In this document: one piece after another, positions 54,600 to 63,829 of the stretch
Layout of the letters: every line of letters starts with the position of its first letter
Position numbering within the stretch: position 1 is the stretch's first letter
Source of the DNA: Clostridium yunnanense
GTDB taxonomy: Bacteria > Bacillota > Clostridia > Clostridiales > Clostridiaceae
Length of the DNA: 64,000 bases
Assembly: GCF_016595795.1 (NCBI RefSeq)
Contig: NZ_JAENHN010000006.1
Span: 124,001 to 188,000, forward strand
Direction of reading: 5' to 3'
Made by a program: the position numbers and the translations under genes
The notes under the pieces: model-generated
Seen by the model: the letters and a program-made list of their open reading frames with translations, nothing else
Told to the model about the DNA's origin: nothing
Databases searched by the model: none

Positions 54600-54626
54600 T
54601 TGCATAAAATGGATTAAAGTTATACT
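54600..54626 (+). promoter_or_regulatory. Candidate infC promoter
   Basis: TTGCAT (54600-54605) and TATACT (54621-54626) with a short 15-base spacer lie about 45 bases before the start codon. Confidence 0.45.
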
Positions 54627-54670
54627 ATTAAATAATGAGCTAAATGCTTATTATTTTGGAGGTGTTGTAT

Positions 54671-55177
54671 ATTAATAAAAATTTAGATTTAAATGAAAAT
54701 ATAAGAAGTAAGGAAATAAGATTGTCTGGTGAGAATAGTCAGATTATGAAAACCGAAGATGCTCTAAGATTAGCAAGAGAACAAAATCTTGATTTGGTTA
54801 TGATTTCTCCCACTGCTGTTCCCCCTGTATGTAGAATAATGGATTACAGCAAGCATTTATATGAGCAATCAAAGAAACAAAAAGAAGCTAAAAAGAATCA
54901 GAAAGTAGTAGAACTTAAAGAAGTAAGATTAAGCCCTACTATCGAAGAGCATGACATAGATATAAAATGTAATAATGCTAAAAAGTTTTTATCTAATGGA
55001 AATAAAGTAAAAGTATCAGTTAGGTTTAGAGGAAGACAAAATAACACTACTGGCATCGGCTCTAAGATTCTTGAGATTTTTATTAACAAGATTGGTGATT
55101 TGGGCGTAGTTGAAAAATCCGCTCAATTTGAAGGAAGAAATATGTTTATAATCATTTCTCCAAAAACTGTTAAATAG
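54671..55177 (+). CDS. infC: Translation initiation factor IF-3, AUU start
   Basis: A 168-residue IF-3, which binds the 30S subunit and checks start-codon pairing. The N-domain has NENIRSKEIRLSGENSQIMK; the C-domain has LKEVRLSPTIEEHDIDIKC and VRFRGRQ. No ATG or GTG lies after the GGAGGTG; the codon at the right distance is ATT (54671, reading I-N-K-N-L-D), the rare start that infC uses for autoregulation. The in-frame TTG at 54665 directly abuts GGAGGTG. rpmI and rplT, the usual next genes, are absent. Confidence 0.92.
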   Translation: MNKNLDLNENIRSKEIRLSGENSQIMKTEDALRLAREQNLDLVMISPTAVPPVCRIMDYSKHLYEQSKKQKEAKKNQKVVELKEVRLSPTIEEHDIDIKCNNAKKFLSNGNKVKVSVRFRGRQNNTTGIGSKILEIFINKIGDLGVVEKSAQFEGRNMFIIISPKTVK

Positions 55178-55207
55178 ATTGATTATCTGTTAATCAAATT
55201 TATATAA

Positions 55208-55242
55208 GAAGCCTATAAGCTCACAAGCTTATAGGCTTCTTA
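55208..55242 (+). terminator. infC terminator
   Basis: AGAAGCCTATAAGCT and AGCTTATAGGCTTCT pair perfectly around CACA, about 30 bases after the infC stop. Confidence 0.88.
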
Positions 55243-55392
55243 TATAAATTTATACTTAATTTTTCTTTTAAAAGATTTCCTTAAGGGAAATTATTGACAT
55301 GTGGATATATCTTGTGATATCATTAAAATTTGCTATTTTTTCATTAATATATTATAATGAATTAAGCAGACTATTCATATGGAGGTGCTCTA

Positions 55393-55875
55393 TTGTTTAA
55401 AATTGGTGATAAAATTATTTATCCTATGCAAGGTGCAGGTATAATAGACAGAGTTGAGGAAAAGGAAATTTCTCAAATCAAGTGTAGCTATTTTATAATA
55501 AATATGGTAAATAACAGTATGCAGGTTATGATACCTCAAGATAAAATATCAAATTCTGGTATAAGACCTGTATCAGATGAAGAAACACTTGAACTAGTAT
55601 TACAAAGTTTTAGTACTAACGATGTAGAATTAGGCGATGCTCTTAACTATAAAGAGAGATACCAAACAAACTTAAGAAAAGTTAAAAGTGGTGATTTGAA
55701 AGAAGGTTCAGAGGTAGTTCGTGATTTACTACTACTAAATAGTAAGAAACCACTTAATTCTAGTGAAAAGCAAATGCTAAACACCGCAAAAAAACTTTTA
55801 GTCGGTGAAATATCTTTAATCAAAAATATAACTGAAGCAGAGGCATCCAATTTAATTAATTCAGTTATAGCATAA
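55393..55875 (+). CDS. CarD-family transcriptional regulator
   Basis: A 160-residue protein with an N-terminal CarD/TRCF-type RNA polymerase interaction domain (FKIGDKIIYPMQGAGIIDRVE) and a helical C-terminal DNA-contacting domain (~65-160). CarD proteins bind the RNA polymerase beta subunit and stabilise open promoters. Start is TTG at 55393 after GGAGGTG. A promoter TTGACA (55294), 18 bases, TATCAT (55318) lies upstream. It is monocistronic. Confidence 0.9.
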   Translation: MFKIGDKIIYPMQGAGIIDRVEEKEISQIKCSYFIINMVNNSMQVMIPQDKISNSGIRPVSDEETLELVLQSFSTNDVELGDALNYKERYQTNLRKVKSGDLKEGSEVVRDLLLLNSKKPLNSSEKQMLNTAKKLLVGEISLIKNITEAEASNLINSVIA

Positions 55876-56041
55876 GTTATAGTTATTACAAAAAGCTACT
55901 GACATAAAGTCAGCAGCCTATTGTGTACTTACATATTCGTATCATGTTTATAATCTTATTTGCATCAATAAGCCTTTCTATAGACTTTTATAGAGTGACT
56001 AAACAAAGCTTTAAGTTTTTAGTTTCTTGATTTTATATTTG

Positions 56042-57994
56042 TTAGTGTAAGCAGTGCATATAATCCTCTGCTTTACTTCCATCAACTATGAAACTCTGTC
56101 CCTTAGAACAAAATACCGATGAAGAAGTATATTCAATATCAGCTTTTTTATCATATGTACTTTTAGCTATTACTTCTTCTTCGTTATGACAGAGATCATA
56201 TCCATCAAAAATAAAGTTAATTCTACCTCTTCCATTACTTATACTTATAAATTCCATTCCATAATTCATAAGCTTAGAGACCGGCCCTCTACCAAATACA
56301 ATTACTTTATCCCCCTCAATTACAGGGGGCTCACATTGAGAACTTAGCTTTTCCATATCAGAAATTATTCTTCCCATTTGTTCAAGCTGAACTTCAATTC
56401 TAAATCTATAATAAGGCTCAAGTATTCTATTATTTGCTTTTTCAAGGCCTTGCCTTAGCGCCCTTAGTGTAGCTTCTCTAAAATCCCCTCCACTGGTATG
56501 CTTATCATGAGCACGTCCAGTAAGCAATGAAATTTTTATATCCGTAATAGGAGCTCCAATAAGTATCCCCCTATGATCTTTTTCAAAAATATGAGTCTTT
56601 ATTAAATTTTGATGACCTACTGTCAAATCATCTGCATGACATAAATTTTCAAATTTCATGCCTTGATTCCTAGCTCCCGGCTCTAATTTTATGTGCACTT
56701 CAGCATAATGCTTTAATGGTTCAAAATGTCCATATCCAACAACTAAGTCTTGGATAGTTTCTTTATATAAAATTTCACAAGGTCCAAACTCTATATCTAT
56801 TTTAAATCTCTCTTCTACTACTTTTTTTAATACTTCTAGCTGGATTGTCCCCATAACATGTATTTGTATCTCTTTTAACCTATCATCCCACACTACATTC
56901 AAAGAAGGATCTTCATCTTCAAGTATTTTAAAATAACTAAACACTTCTTTCTGATTTAGCATTTTATGAAAAATCACCTTTGATTTAAGTGTAGGAACCA
57001 TATCATAAGTAGCTTTATCACCAAATTCGCCTATTGCATCACCAGCATTAAATCTTGTTAATCCCGTAACTCCGAATATATCACCGGCAAAAACTTTATC
57101 AGTTGTTATATATTTATTTCCATTATAAATTCTTATTTGGTTTATCTTTTCAACCGTTTCCTCTTCTTCAGAGACTTTAATTTGATCTTTTACGTTTAAA
57201 ACACCAGCTGTAGCTTTAATATAACTTATTCGGTTTCCTCTCTCATCATATTTAACTTTATACACTCTACCACTAAAATCATTTTCTTTAGAATAATTAG
57301 TATATGTTAGATAGTCTAAGTTATCTAACAGCTCCTTAACCCCAATATCCTGCAGGGCAGATCCACTAACTATCGGAAACAGCTTGTTTTGCTTTATCAA
57401 GCACCTTAATGCATCAACACATCTTTCAACTGTGTACGTCCCATTAAAGTAATCTTCCAGTAGTTCTTCATCTCTCTCCGCAATGAATTCTATTTGATAT
57501 TCCTTTAACCCCTCAGTTCTAAGTACATCATCAAGATACATTATGTCCACTGTAAACTGTTTTCTAATTTCAAACATCAATTTTTCTAAATCAGAACCAA
57601 CTCTATCTATTTTATTTATAAAGATAAACGTTGGTATATTGTGTGCTCTTAGTAAATGCCACAAAGTCTCTGTATAAGCTTGGATACCTTCCACAGCACT
57701 GATTATAAGTATAGCATAATCCATGACTTTTAAAGCTCTTTCCATCTCAGGGGAAAAATCTATGTGTCCCGGAGTATCTATTAAATAATATTTCGATCCA
57801 TTATATTCAAAATTCGCTTGTTCTGAAAATATGGTTATACCTCTTTCCTTTTCTATGCTATGGTTATCTAAAAAGGAATTTTTATAATCTACTCTTCCCT
57901 TATTTCTTATACTATTAGTAGAAAATAATACCTGCTCCGCAAAAGTTGTTTTTCCTGCATCAACATGAGCAAGTAGTCCAATTGTCTTGTTCAC
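56042..57994 (-). CDS. Tet(M)/EF-G-like ribosomal-protection-type GTPase
   Basis: A 650-residue translational GTPase. P-loop AHVDAGKTT is near residue 10, then ERGITI, DTPGHIDF and NKIDR, and EF-G-like domains II-V follow. Length and layout match Tet(M)/TetB(P), which dislodge tetracycline from the ribosome. The sequence is divergent and many clostridia carry such paralogues on the chromosome, so tetracycline resistance is not established. The GTG at 57994 is seven bases after GAGGG and matches the Tet(M) N-terminus; earlier starts lack good sites. Confidence 0.85.
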   Translation of the reverse strand: MNKTIGLLAHVDAGKTTFAEQVLFSTNSIRNKGRVDYKNSFLDNHSIEKERGITIFSEQANFEYNGSKYYLIDTPGHIDFSPEMERALKVMDYAILIISAVEGIQAYTETLWHLLRAHNIPTFIFINKIDRVGSDLEKLMFEIRKQFTVDIMYLDDVLRTEGLKEYQIEFIAERDEELLEDYFNGTYTVERCVDALRCLIKQNKLFPIVSGSALQDIGVKELLDNLDYLTYTNYSKENDFSGRVYKVKYDERGNRISYIKATAGVLNVKDQIKVSEEEETVEKINQIRIYNGNKYITTDKVFAGDIFGVTGLTRFNAGDAIGEFGDKATYDMVPTLKSKVIFHKMLNQKEVFSYFKILEDEDPSLNVVWDDRLKEIQIHVMGTIQLEVLKKVVEERFKIDIEFGPCEILYKETIQDLVVGYGHFEPLKHYAEVHIKLEPGARNQGMKFENLCHADDLTVGHQNLIKTHIFEKDHRGILIGAPITDIKISLLTGRAHDKHTSGGDFREATLRALRQGLEKANNRILEPYYRFRIEVQLEQMGRIISDMEKLSSQCEPPVIEGDKVIVFGRGPVSKLMNYGMEFISISNGRGRINFIFDGYDLCHNEEEVIAKSTYDKKADIEYTSSSVFCSKGQSFIVDGSKAEDYMHCLH

Positions 57995-58217
57995 TTTCTC
58001 ACCCTCAGTCATACGGACGCCCCAATTCATTATAAAACTTATGTTTTCAGATTGAAGTGGCACATCTTTATATAAATATATATTAGATTATACCTGTTTA
58101 AGTTACCAAAATTCAATGTATTAATAATTATGATTATCTAATTGAATAATATTACAGTTAAGTTTTTTATTAATTACTATATTAAAAGCACACATAACAG
58201 AAACTAAAAACAAAAGA

Positions 58218-58254
58218 CATATAATCCCATTTAATAATTGGGTTATATGTCTTT
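58218..58254. terminator. Terminator of the nitroreductase gene
   Basis: AAAAGACATATAA and TTATATGTCTTTT plus the inner pair CCCA/TGGG form a long hairpin downstream of the minus-strand nitroreductase gene. Confidence 0.85.
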
Positions 58255-58287
58255 TGAAGTATTATTAAAATAACAATCTGTTATTAT

Positions 58288-58848
58288 TTATCTTATATAA
58301 TTAACTGTATTTTCTTTTCTTGGAGCTGCTTTTGCATTGTCATTAGCCTTATATCCAAAAATAGCTGAATATAACGGTTCATGCGTTTCAGGTATTCCTA
58401 ATTTTTCTTTAAGCTCAGCAGCCTTTGGTGAACTAAATATATAATCTGAGCTTCCAAGCCAACAAGATCCTACTCCTATTGCTTCTGCTGCTATTAATAA
58501 ATTTTCAGTAGCAGCAGCGCAATCAGCCTTTGGAACTACAGCATTCTTATCTCCTGAAACTATTATAAGTGTTGGTGCATTATAAAATGGCTTAAAGTTT
58601 GCACTTTGAGCTCTCTTAACCATAGCTTCTTGATTTGAGTTTAAAAGTACTTCCTTAAATGTTTCAGCAAGTAAATCTATAACTTCCTTGTTTTGAATTA
58701 CAGTAAAATGCCATGATTGTTGGTTTATCGCACTTGGCGCGAATTTACCAGCTTCTAATATTGTCTCTAACTCATCATCCTTAATTTGCTCATCTTTAAA
58801 AACCCTTGTACTTCTTCTGTTTAATAAAACTTTTATTGCCTCACTCAT
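58288..58848 (-). CDS. Nitroreductase-family flavoprotein
   Basis: A 186-residue FMN-dependent oxidoreductase: the FMN-binding RRSTRVFKD at the N-terminus, APSAINQQSWHFTVIQ, and AIGVGSCWLGSSDY. Members reduce nitroaromatics, flavins or quinones with NAD(P)H; the natural substrate is unknown. ATG follows AGGAGG. It is monocistronic. Confidence 0.9.
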   Translation of the reverse strand: MSEAIKVLLNRRSTRVFKDEQIKDDELETILEAGKFAPSAINQQSWHFTVIQNKEVIDLLAETFKEVLLNSNQEAMVKRAQSANFKPFYNAPTLIIVSGDKNAVVPKADCAAATENLLIAAEAIGVGSCWLGSSDYIFSSPKAAELKEKLGIPETHEPLYSAIFGYKANDNAKAAPRKENTVNYIR

Positions 58849-59033
58849 CTTATTTGCCTCCTAAATACTATATAATTTCATAAAAATTGCTTATTACCTT
58901 TTCACTATAGTTTTATAAATACTTAATTAAATTTTACACTTAACTATTGTTTGGTATATAGTAGCAACTTATTCATGTAATCTATTATATCTCTTTTAGC
59001 ACAAAAGTAAAGCAAATATTTTTATACAATTTA

Positions 59034-60122
59034 CTATAATAAAGTAACCTGCGTATTATTTGTTTCTAATATGTCTTTTAAGGAACTTATTAAAACGTCA
59101 TTATTTATCCTATCTTTTATAGCAATTCTAAAGTTATATCTACTTACTCCATTAAACCCTTTTGGGAGTCTTATTAAAATATTGTATTCAAAAAGCTTTT
59201 TCTGTAGCTCGTAAGCATCTATCTTTTCGTCTAAAAGCTTTAAAAACAGAAAGTTTGAATTTGATTTATATACCTTTAATCCATTAATTTCAATAAGCTT
59301 TTCATATAAATAACTTCTTTCTGACTGGATCCAATCCAAGGTAGCATTTATATACTCCTTATCATCAAAAATGCAACTAGCAGCTATTTCTGCAGCTGTA
59401 TTTACACTCCACGGTTCCATATTTCTTTCAATACTCTTTATGAGTTCAACATTGCTTGTGATTCCATATCCAAGTCTAATCCCCGGCATACCAAAAAACT
59501 TTGTTGCTGCTCTTATTATAAGTAAATTATCATATTGCCTTATATATTCAACCATAGAGGCATCTTTAAACTTCGGAGCAAACTCTATGAAAGCCTCATC
59601 TATTATAAGAAACGACTTAGTTTTTTGAAGGTTTTTAAGTAATTCTAAAAACTCTGATTTCTCTATTAAAGTACCAGTTGGGTTGTTTGGGTTGCATAGC
59701 AAAACAACAGATTGTTCCTTAATACTTTCTATTAAACTTTCTAAGTTTACCCCTTCATACTCAGGCTTATATATATCAATTTCTTGTACTTCCATTTTCG
59801 CCTTTTCCCCTGCTCTTTTATATTCAGAGAAGGTTGGTCTTGATATATATAAGTTGCTGTATTCCATCGCTTCCAAGGCCCTATATATTATATCTACTGC
59901 GCCATTACCAGGAATTATATTGTCAACAGATATATTACCAATATATCTTGCAACATTTTGCCTTAACTTCATATATTCTCTATCTGGATAAACTGAAAAA
60001 TCCCTAATACTTTCAAATAATGCATGTTTAAAGCATTGAGGCACACCTAATGGATTTATATTGCTACTAAAATCAATTACAGATTCATTATGTTCATATA
60101 TATTACCACCATGATATTCCAC
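59034..60122 (-). CDS. cobD: Threonine-phosphate decarboxylase (CobD type)
   Basis: A 362-residue PLP-dependent class I/II aminotransferase-fold enzyme with HGGNIYEH and FSSNINPLGVP at the N-terminus (the CobD signature), CNPNNPTG, and a PLP lysine in ATKFFGMPGIRLGYG. It makes (R)-1-amino-2-propanol phosphate for cobalamin. The GTG start overlaps cbiB by 20 bases; that pairing supports CobD over the related HisC. Confidence 0.92.
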   Translation of the reverse strand: MEYHGGNIYEHNESVIDFSSNINPLGVPQCFKHALFESIRDFSVYPDREYMKLRQNVARYIGNISVDNIIPGNGAVDIIYRALEAMEYSNLYISRPTFSEYKRAGEKAKMEVQEIDIYKPEYEGVNLESLIESIKEQSVVLLCNPNNPTGTLIEKSEFLELLKNLQKTKSFLIIDEAFIEFAPKFKDASMVEYIRQYDNLLIIRAATKFFGMPGIRLGYGITSNVELIKSIERNMEPWSVNTAAEIAASCIFDDKEYINATLDWIQSERSYLYEKLIEINGLKVYKSNSNFLFLKLLDEKIDAYELQKKLFEYNILIRLPKGFNGVSRYNFRIAIKDRINNDVLISSLKDILETNNTQVTLL

Positions 60123-61065
60123 TTGTAATCACTCCTTTTACTATAAAAAATGCTGCGGTTGATAATATATAAGAGCTATACATTAGTTTAATCGAATCTT
60201 TTATATAATCAACCTGTAAGTGCTTTTTATTGAATCCAATAGTAGGCTTCTCCACTGGTTTCCCAAAATAATAATTAGTCCCCCCTAGTTCTATTCCTAA
60301 AGCTCCAGCCACAGCAGCTTCTGGATGAGCCGAATTAGGACTCGAATGTTTTTTTCTATCTTTCATAAAAACAATAGCACTATTTTTATAGTCATATCTT
60401 AATATAAACGCAGCAACCACCATCATTATTCCTGTTATTCTAGCTGGTATAAAATTCACAATATCATCAAATTTAGCAGATGCCCATCCAAAGTTTAAAA
60501 ACATTCCTTCTTTATATCCAACCATTGAATCCAAAGTATTTACAGCTTTATAGGCCATTGCCAAAGGTGCTCCCCCTATGAACATATAAAATAAAGGCGC
60601 TATTATACCATCAGAACAGTTTTCTGATATTGTCTCTATAACTGCTTTTGCAATTTGTTTCTCATTTAGATTCTCAGTATCCCTACCAACTATATAAGAA
60701 AGTTGTTTTCTTGCTTCAACTAAGTTTCCTTGCTTCAATATCTTGTATATTTTAAAGCCTTCACTTGCCAAACACTTTGCCGCGATAGTTGTCCACATTA
60801 TAAAAATATTGACTATTATATATAAATAAATTGAAATACTCTTGCTAATCTTAAGTACAAAATAGGTCACTCCAAAACATAAACATACTGTTGTTAAAGT
60901 TAAAATAATACCTGCAACCTTTAAAGCTGTATCCTTTAGGTTCATCTTCTTTACTAAATTTTGAAACATACTTATGTATTTCCCTATAAATCTAACTGGA
61001 TGTGGAAACCAGTATGGATCTCCTAAAATAAAATCAACTATTAATGCTATACATATACTTATCAT
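60103..61065 (-). CDS. cbiB: Adenosylcobinamide-phosphate synthase CbiB
   Basis: A 320-residue membrane enzyme that attaches aminopropanol phosphate to adenosylcobyric acid. It starts LIVDFILGDPYWFPHPVRFIG, typical of the family, with YIVGRDTENLNE and ENCSDGIIAPLFY. It has several membrane segments. It is the first gene of a two-gene operon with cobD. No cobalamin riboswitch is visible upstream. Confidence 0.94.
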   Translation of the reverse strand: MISICIALIVDFILGDPYWFPHPVRFIGKYISMFQNLVKKMNLKDTALKVAGIILTLTTVCLCFGVTYFVLKISKSISIYLYIIVNIFIMWTTIAAKCLASEGFKIYKILKQGNLVEARKQLSYIVGRDTENLNEKQIAKAVIETISENCSDGIIAPLFYMFIGGAPLAMAYKAVNTLDSMVGYKEGMFLNFGWASAKFDDIVNFIPARITGIMMVVAAFILRYDYKNSAIVFMKDRKKHSSPNSAHPEAAVAGALGIELGGTNYYFGKPVEKPTIGFNKKHLQVDYIKDSIKLMYSSYILSTAAFFIVKGVITSGISWW

Positions 61066-61178
61066 AAACTATACTTCCTTATTCATATTATAGTTACTTA
61101 TATAAAGTGCAAAATCACATAAATCGTAGCACTTTAGGCAGTATTTAGTCAATAATTAATATAAATTAGTTTTACTTA

Positions 61179-61206
61179 TTGAAAATATAAATATTTATGA
61201 TATAAT
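61179..61206 (+). promoter_or_regulatory. Promoter of the glycine riboswitch transcript
   Basis: TTGAAA (61179-61184), a 16-base spacer, and TATAAT (61201-61206) lie just before the aptamer. Confidence 0.65.
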
Positions 61207-61224
61207 TTTATTAATTTAATAATT

Positions 61225-61347
61225 CCGGTAGAAGGTGGCGGGATATATTTTAAACCGCTATTGGACGGAACTCTGGAGAGACTCTTTTTTGAGCACCGAA
61301 GGGGAAAACCATTTTCATGGTGAAACTCTCAGGTAAAAGGACAGAGC
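61225..61347 (+). promoter_or_regulatory. Glycine riboswitch (single aptamer)
   Basis: The aptamer landmarks CTGGAGAGACTC, GCACCGAAGGGGAAAACC and ACTCTCAGGTAAAAGGACAG (ending 61345) match the gcvT-type glycine riboswitch. Only one aptamer is present; a short GGCGG/CCGCT hairpin (about 61237-61259) precedes it where a second aptamer might be expected. Confidence 0.85.
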
Positions 61348-61403
61348 ATTAGAAAAGTTTATGCATTTTTTTGTGTATAATCCTTTTTAATATTCGATCT
61401 TCA

Positions 61404-61433
61404 GAGGCTAATACTAATATTAGGCTCTTTTTT
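61404..61433 (+). terminator. Terminator after the glycine riboswitch
   Basis: GAGGCTAATA and TATTAGGCTC pair with one mismatch around CTAA and a T-run follows, about 57 bases after the aptamer. It is the probable expression platform. Confidence 0.75.
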
Positions 61434-61457
61434 ATTATATAGAAAAGTATATAACTT

Positions 61458-61648
61458 CTTTACTGTCTAATAAATCATAAAATCCCCAAGCTACCTAAAA
61501 CCAGATACTTCAATGGCTTTAGAATTTTTTTATGGCTATACAGTAAAAAACAAGACTCTATCACCTGCTAATTTTTCCTCTTATACATTTGGAAAAGCAG
61601 ATGTGCAAAGAAAGCTCACTGAAAAAGGTCCATTCAGCTACTTTCTTT
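61458..61648 (-). repeat. Dispersed repeat family 1, copy E (full length, inverted)
   Basis: On the minus strand: T (61610-61645), H (61565-61600, with GCAG/CTGC ends), and the core with TTTTTTACTGTATAG (61536-61550) to GACAGTAAAG (about 61460). Length and order match copy B. It lies 24 bases downstream of the riboswitch terminator. Confidence 0.75.
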
Positions 61649-61709
61649 ATCTTTCGTACATAAAACATACTATTAATACAAAATAAATTTATTAAGGAGA
61701 GATGATTCA

Positions 61710-61979
61710 ATGAGATCACTAATAACGGTTATAGGAAAGGATAAAGTAGGAATAATATATGAGGTTACTTCTGTATTAAAAGAAAGTAATGTTAATGTTT
61801 TAGATATAACTCAAACTTTACTTGATGGATTCTTCACGATGGTAATGCTTGCAGATCTTTCAAAAGCAACTATGGATTTTTCAGAGCTAAAGAAGGCTTT
61901 AGACACTTTAGGAAATAGCTTAGATGTATCAATAAGGATTCAACAAGAATCACTTTTTAACTCAATGCACACTATCTAA
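61710..61979 (+). CDS. ACT-domain protein (UPF0237)
   Basis: An 89-residue single ACT domain, [20 protein letters not shown], of the UPF0237 family. ACT domains usually bind amino acids. It is 35 bases before the UPF0210 gene; this pair is conserved in many Firmicutes, and joint function is likely but unknown. ATG follows AAGGAGAG. Confidence 0.9.
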   Translation: MRSLITVIGKDKVGIIYEVTSVLKESNVNVLDITQTLLDGFFTMVMLADLSKATMDFSELKKALDTLGNSLDVSIRIQQESLFNSMHTI

Positions 61980-62014
61980 CAAATCTAAATATCATCATAC
62001 TGGAGGAATTAATT

Positions 62015-63373
62015 TTGATAAATACTCAAAACATACTTGAAACCATAAACATGATTGAAAAAGAAAAACTTGATATTAGAACTATAACTATGGGAATTTC
62101 TCTTTTAGATTGTTGCCATAGTGATGGTAAGATATCAAGACAACTTATATATGATAAAATCGCTAAAAGAGCTGAAAACCTTGTTAAGGTAGGAAATCAG
62201 CTTGAGGCTGAGTTCGGTATTCCTATTATAAACAAAAGAATAGCAGTTACACCTATATCCTTGGTAGCTCAAAGCTCTAGCGACACTAATTATGTTGAAT
62301 ATGCCAAAATTCTTGATAAAGCTGCAAAAGAAGTTGGCGTAAACTTTATCGGTGGTTTTTCTGCTCTAGTTCAAAAAGGCTATTCTAAAGGTGATAGAAT
62401 ACTGATTGACTCTATACCAGAAGCTCTAGCAGTTACTGAAAAAGTATGTGCTTCTATAAATGTTGGCTGTACTAAGTCAGGAATAAATATGGATGCAGTT
62501 GCCCATATGGGAGAAATAATAAAACAAGCTGCCTACTTAACAAGAGATAGAGATTCTATTGGCTGTGCTAAACTAGTTGTATTTGCAAATGCAGTTGATG
62601 ATAATCCATTTATGGCAGGAGCATATCACGGTGTAGGTGAAGCAGAATCAATAATAAATTTAGGTATCAGTGGTCCTGGAGTTGTTAAGGCCGCTTTAGA
62701 GTCAGTTAGAGGTGAATCCTTCGATGTTATGGCAGAAACAATTAAGAAAACTGCTTTTAAGATAACAAGAGCCGGCCAGCTTATCGCTCACGAAGCTTCA
62801 AAAAGACTAGATACTCCTTTTGGTATTATCGACTTATCTTTAGCCCCTACCCCAGCTGTTGGTGATTCTGTTGCAAGAATATTGGAAGAGATGGGATTAG
62901 AGAGCTGTGGTTGTCACGGAACAACTGCTGCGCTAGCAATGTTAAATGATGCTGTCAAAAAAGGTGGCGTAATGGCTTCTTACCATGTAGGAGGATTAAG
63001 TGGTGCTTTCATTCCTATAAGCGAAGATGAAGGTATGATAGCAGCAGTAAAGAATGGCTCTTTAAGCTTAGAAAAACTGGAAGCAATGACTTGTGTATGT
63101 TCTGTTGGTCTTGACATGGTTGCTATACCAGGAGACACTCCAGCTTCTACAATTTCAGGTATAATAGCTGATGAAGCTGCTATAGGGGTTATAAACAACA
63201 AGACTACTGGAGTTAGAATCATACCTGTTTATGGCAAAACTTTAGGTGATGAAGTTGAATTTGGAGGACTACTAGGAACGGCCCCAATAATGGCTGTAAG
63301 CAAATACTCTTCTGAAGCTTTCATAAAAAGAGGCGGTAGAATGCCTGCGCCTATCCATAGCTTCAAGAACTAA
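62015..63373 (+). CDS. UPF0210/DUF711 (PFL-like) family protein
   Basis: A 452-residue protein of the DUF711/UPF0210 family, structurally related to pyruvate formate-lyase but without proven radical activity: [22 protein letters not shown], and [21 protein letters not shown]. Function is unknown. It starts with TTG after GGAGG and is cotranscribed with the ACT gene, which may regulate it. Confidence 0.9.
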   Translation: MINTQNILETINMIEKEKLDIRTITMGISLLDCCHSDGKISRQLIYDKIAKRAENLVKVGNQLEAEFGIPIINKRIAVTPISLVAQSSSDTNYVEYAKILDKAAKEVGVNFIGGFSALVQKGYSKGDRILIDSIPEALAVTEKVCASINVGCTKSGINMDAVAHMGEIIKQAAYLTRDRDSIGCAKLVVFANAVDDNPFMAGAYHGVGEAESIINLGISGPGVVKAALESVRGESFDVMAETIKKTAFKITRAGQLIAHEASKRLDTPFGIIDLSLAPTPAVGDSVARILEEMGLESCGCHGTTAALAMLNDAVKKGGVMASYHVGGLSGAFIPISEDEGMIAAVKNGSLSLEKLEAMTCVCSVGLDMVAIPGDTPASTISGIIADEAAIGVINNKTTGVRIIPVYGKTLGDEVEFGGLLGTAPIMAVSKYSSEAFIKRGGRMPAPIHSFKN

Positions 63374-63829
63374 AATAATAATTTAGAATATTAACCACTG
63401 AACAAGTATCTTAATACTGGCAGTGGTTTTTATATTTTAACTTTTATTGTGTTCTGGCTATTTTTAACACGATGTTTATCACCTCCTATGTTTAAGACTG
63501 TTACTCATACTTATCCCCAAATCAAATTATATTGTAATTCCTAAGGAATAAAAAAAGTTATATTTGACAAATTACTATACATGTATAGACTTATATAAGT
63601 TTTTTCACTATACTTATTAACTGTATATCTATAATTAATGATTAAATACTAAAACTAATATTTTAATATAAGCTTGTAACCCTAAGTATCAGATTAGTGT
63701 ATACTTATAGGCATATGTACGCAACTTTTTAGCAAAGGTAATTAAATTTGTTGTGCATCATTTTTTATCTTCCAAAATAATATTAGTTATAATTCATACT
63801 TAAATCGTATAATAAAGGAGATTATTATT
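63374..63829. other. Intergenic region UPF0210/DEAD-box helicase
   Basis: A terminator (AACCACTG/CAGTGGTT with inner AAGTAT/ATACT, 63394-63428) follows the UPF0210 gene. At 63565 TTGACA is followed by the 14-base palindrome CTATACATGTATAG (63575-63588). No small gene was found. Confidence 0.5.

Larger units (their letters stand above)
61066..61709. other. Region with glycine riboswitch and repeat copy E
   Basis: This 644-base gap holds, from left to right, the cbiB upstream region, a glycine riboswitch with promoter and terminator, and an inverted full copy of repeat family 1. No open frame follows the riboswitch before the ACT gene. Confidence 0.55.

Noticed and set aside
61066-61178. Cobalamin riboswitch upstream of cbiB
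   Set aside because: The B12-box consensus is absent on the minus strand and the leader is short.
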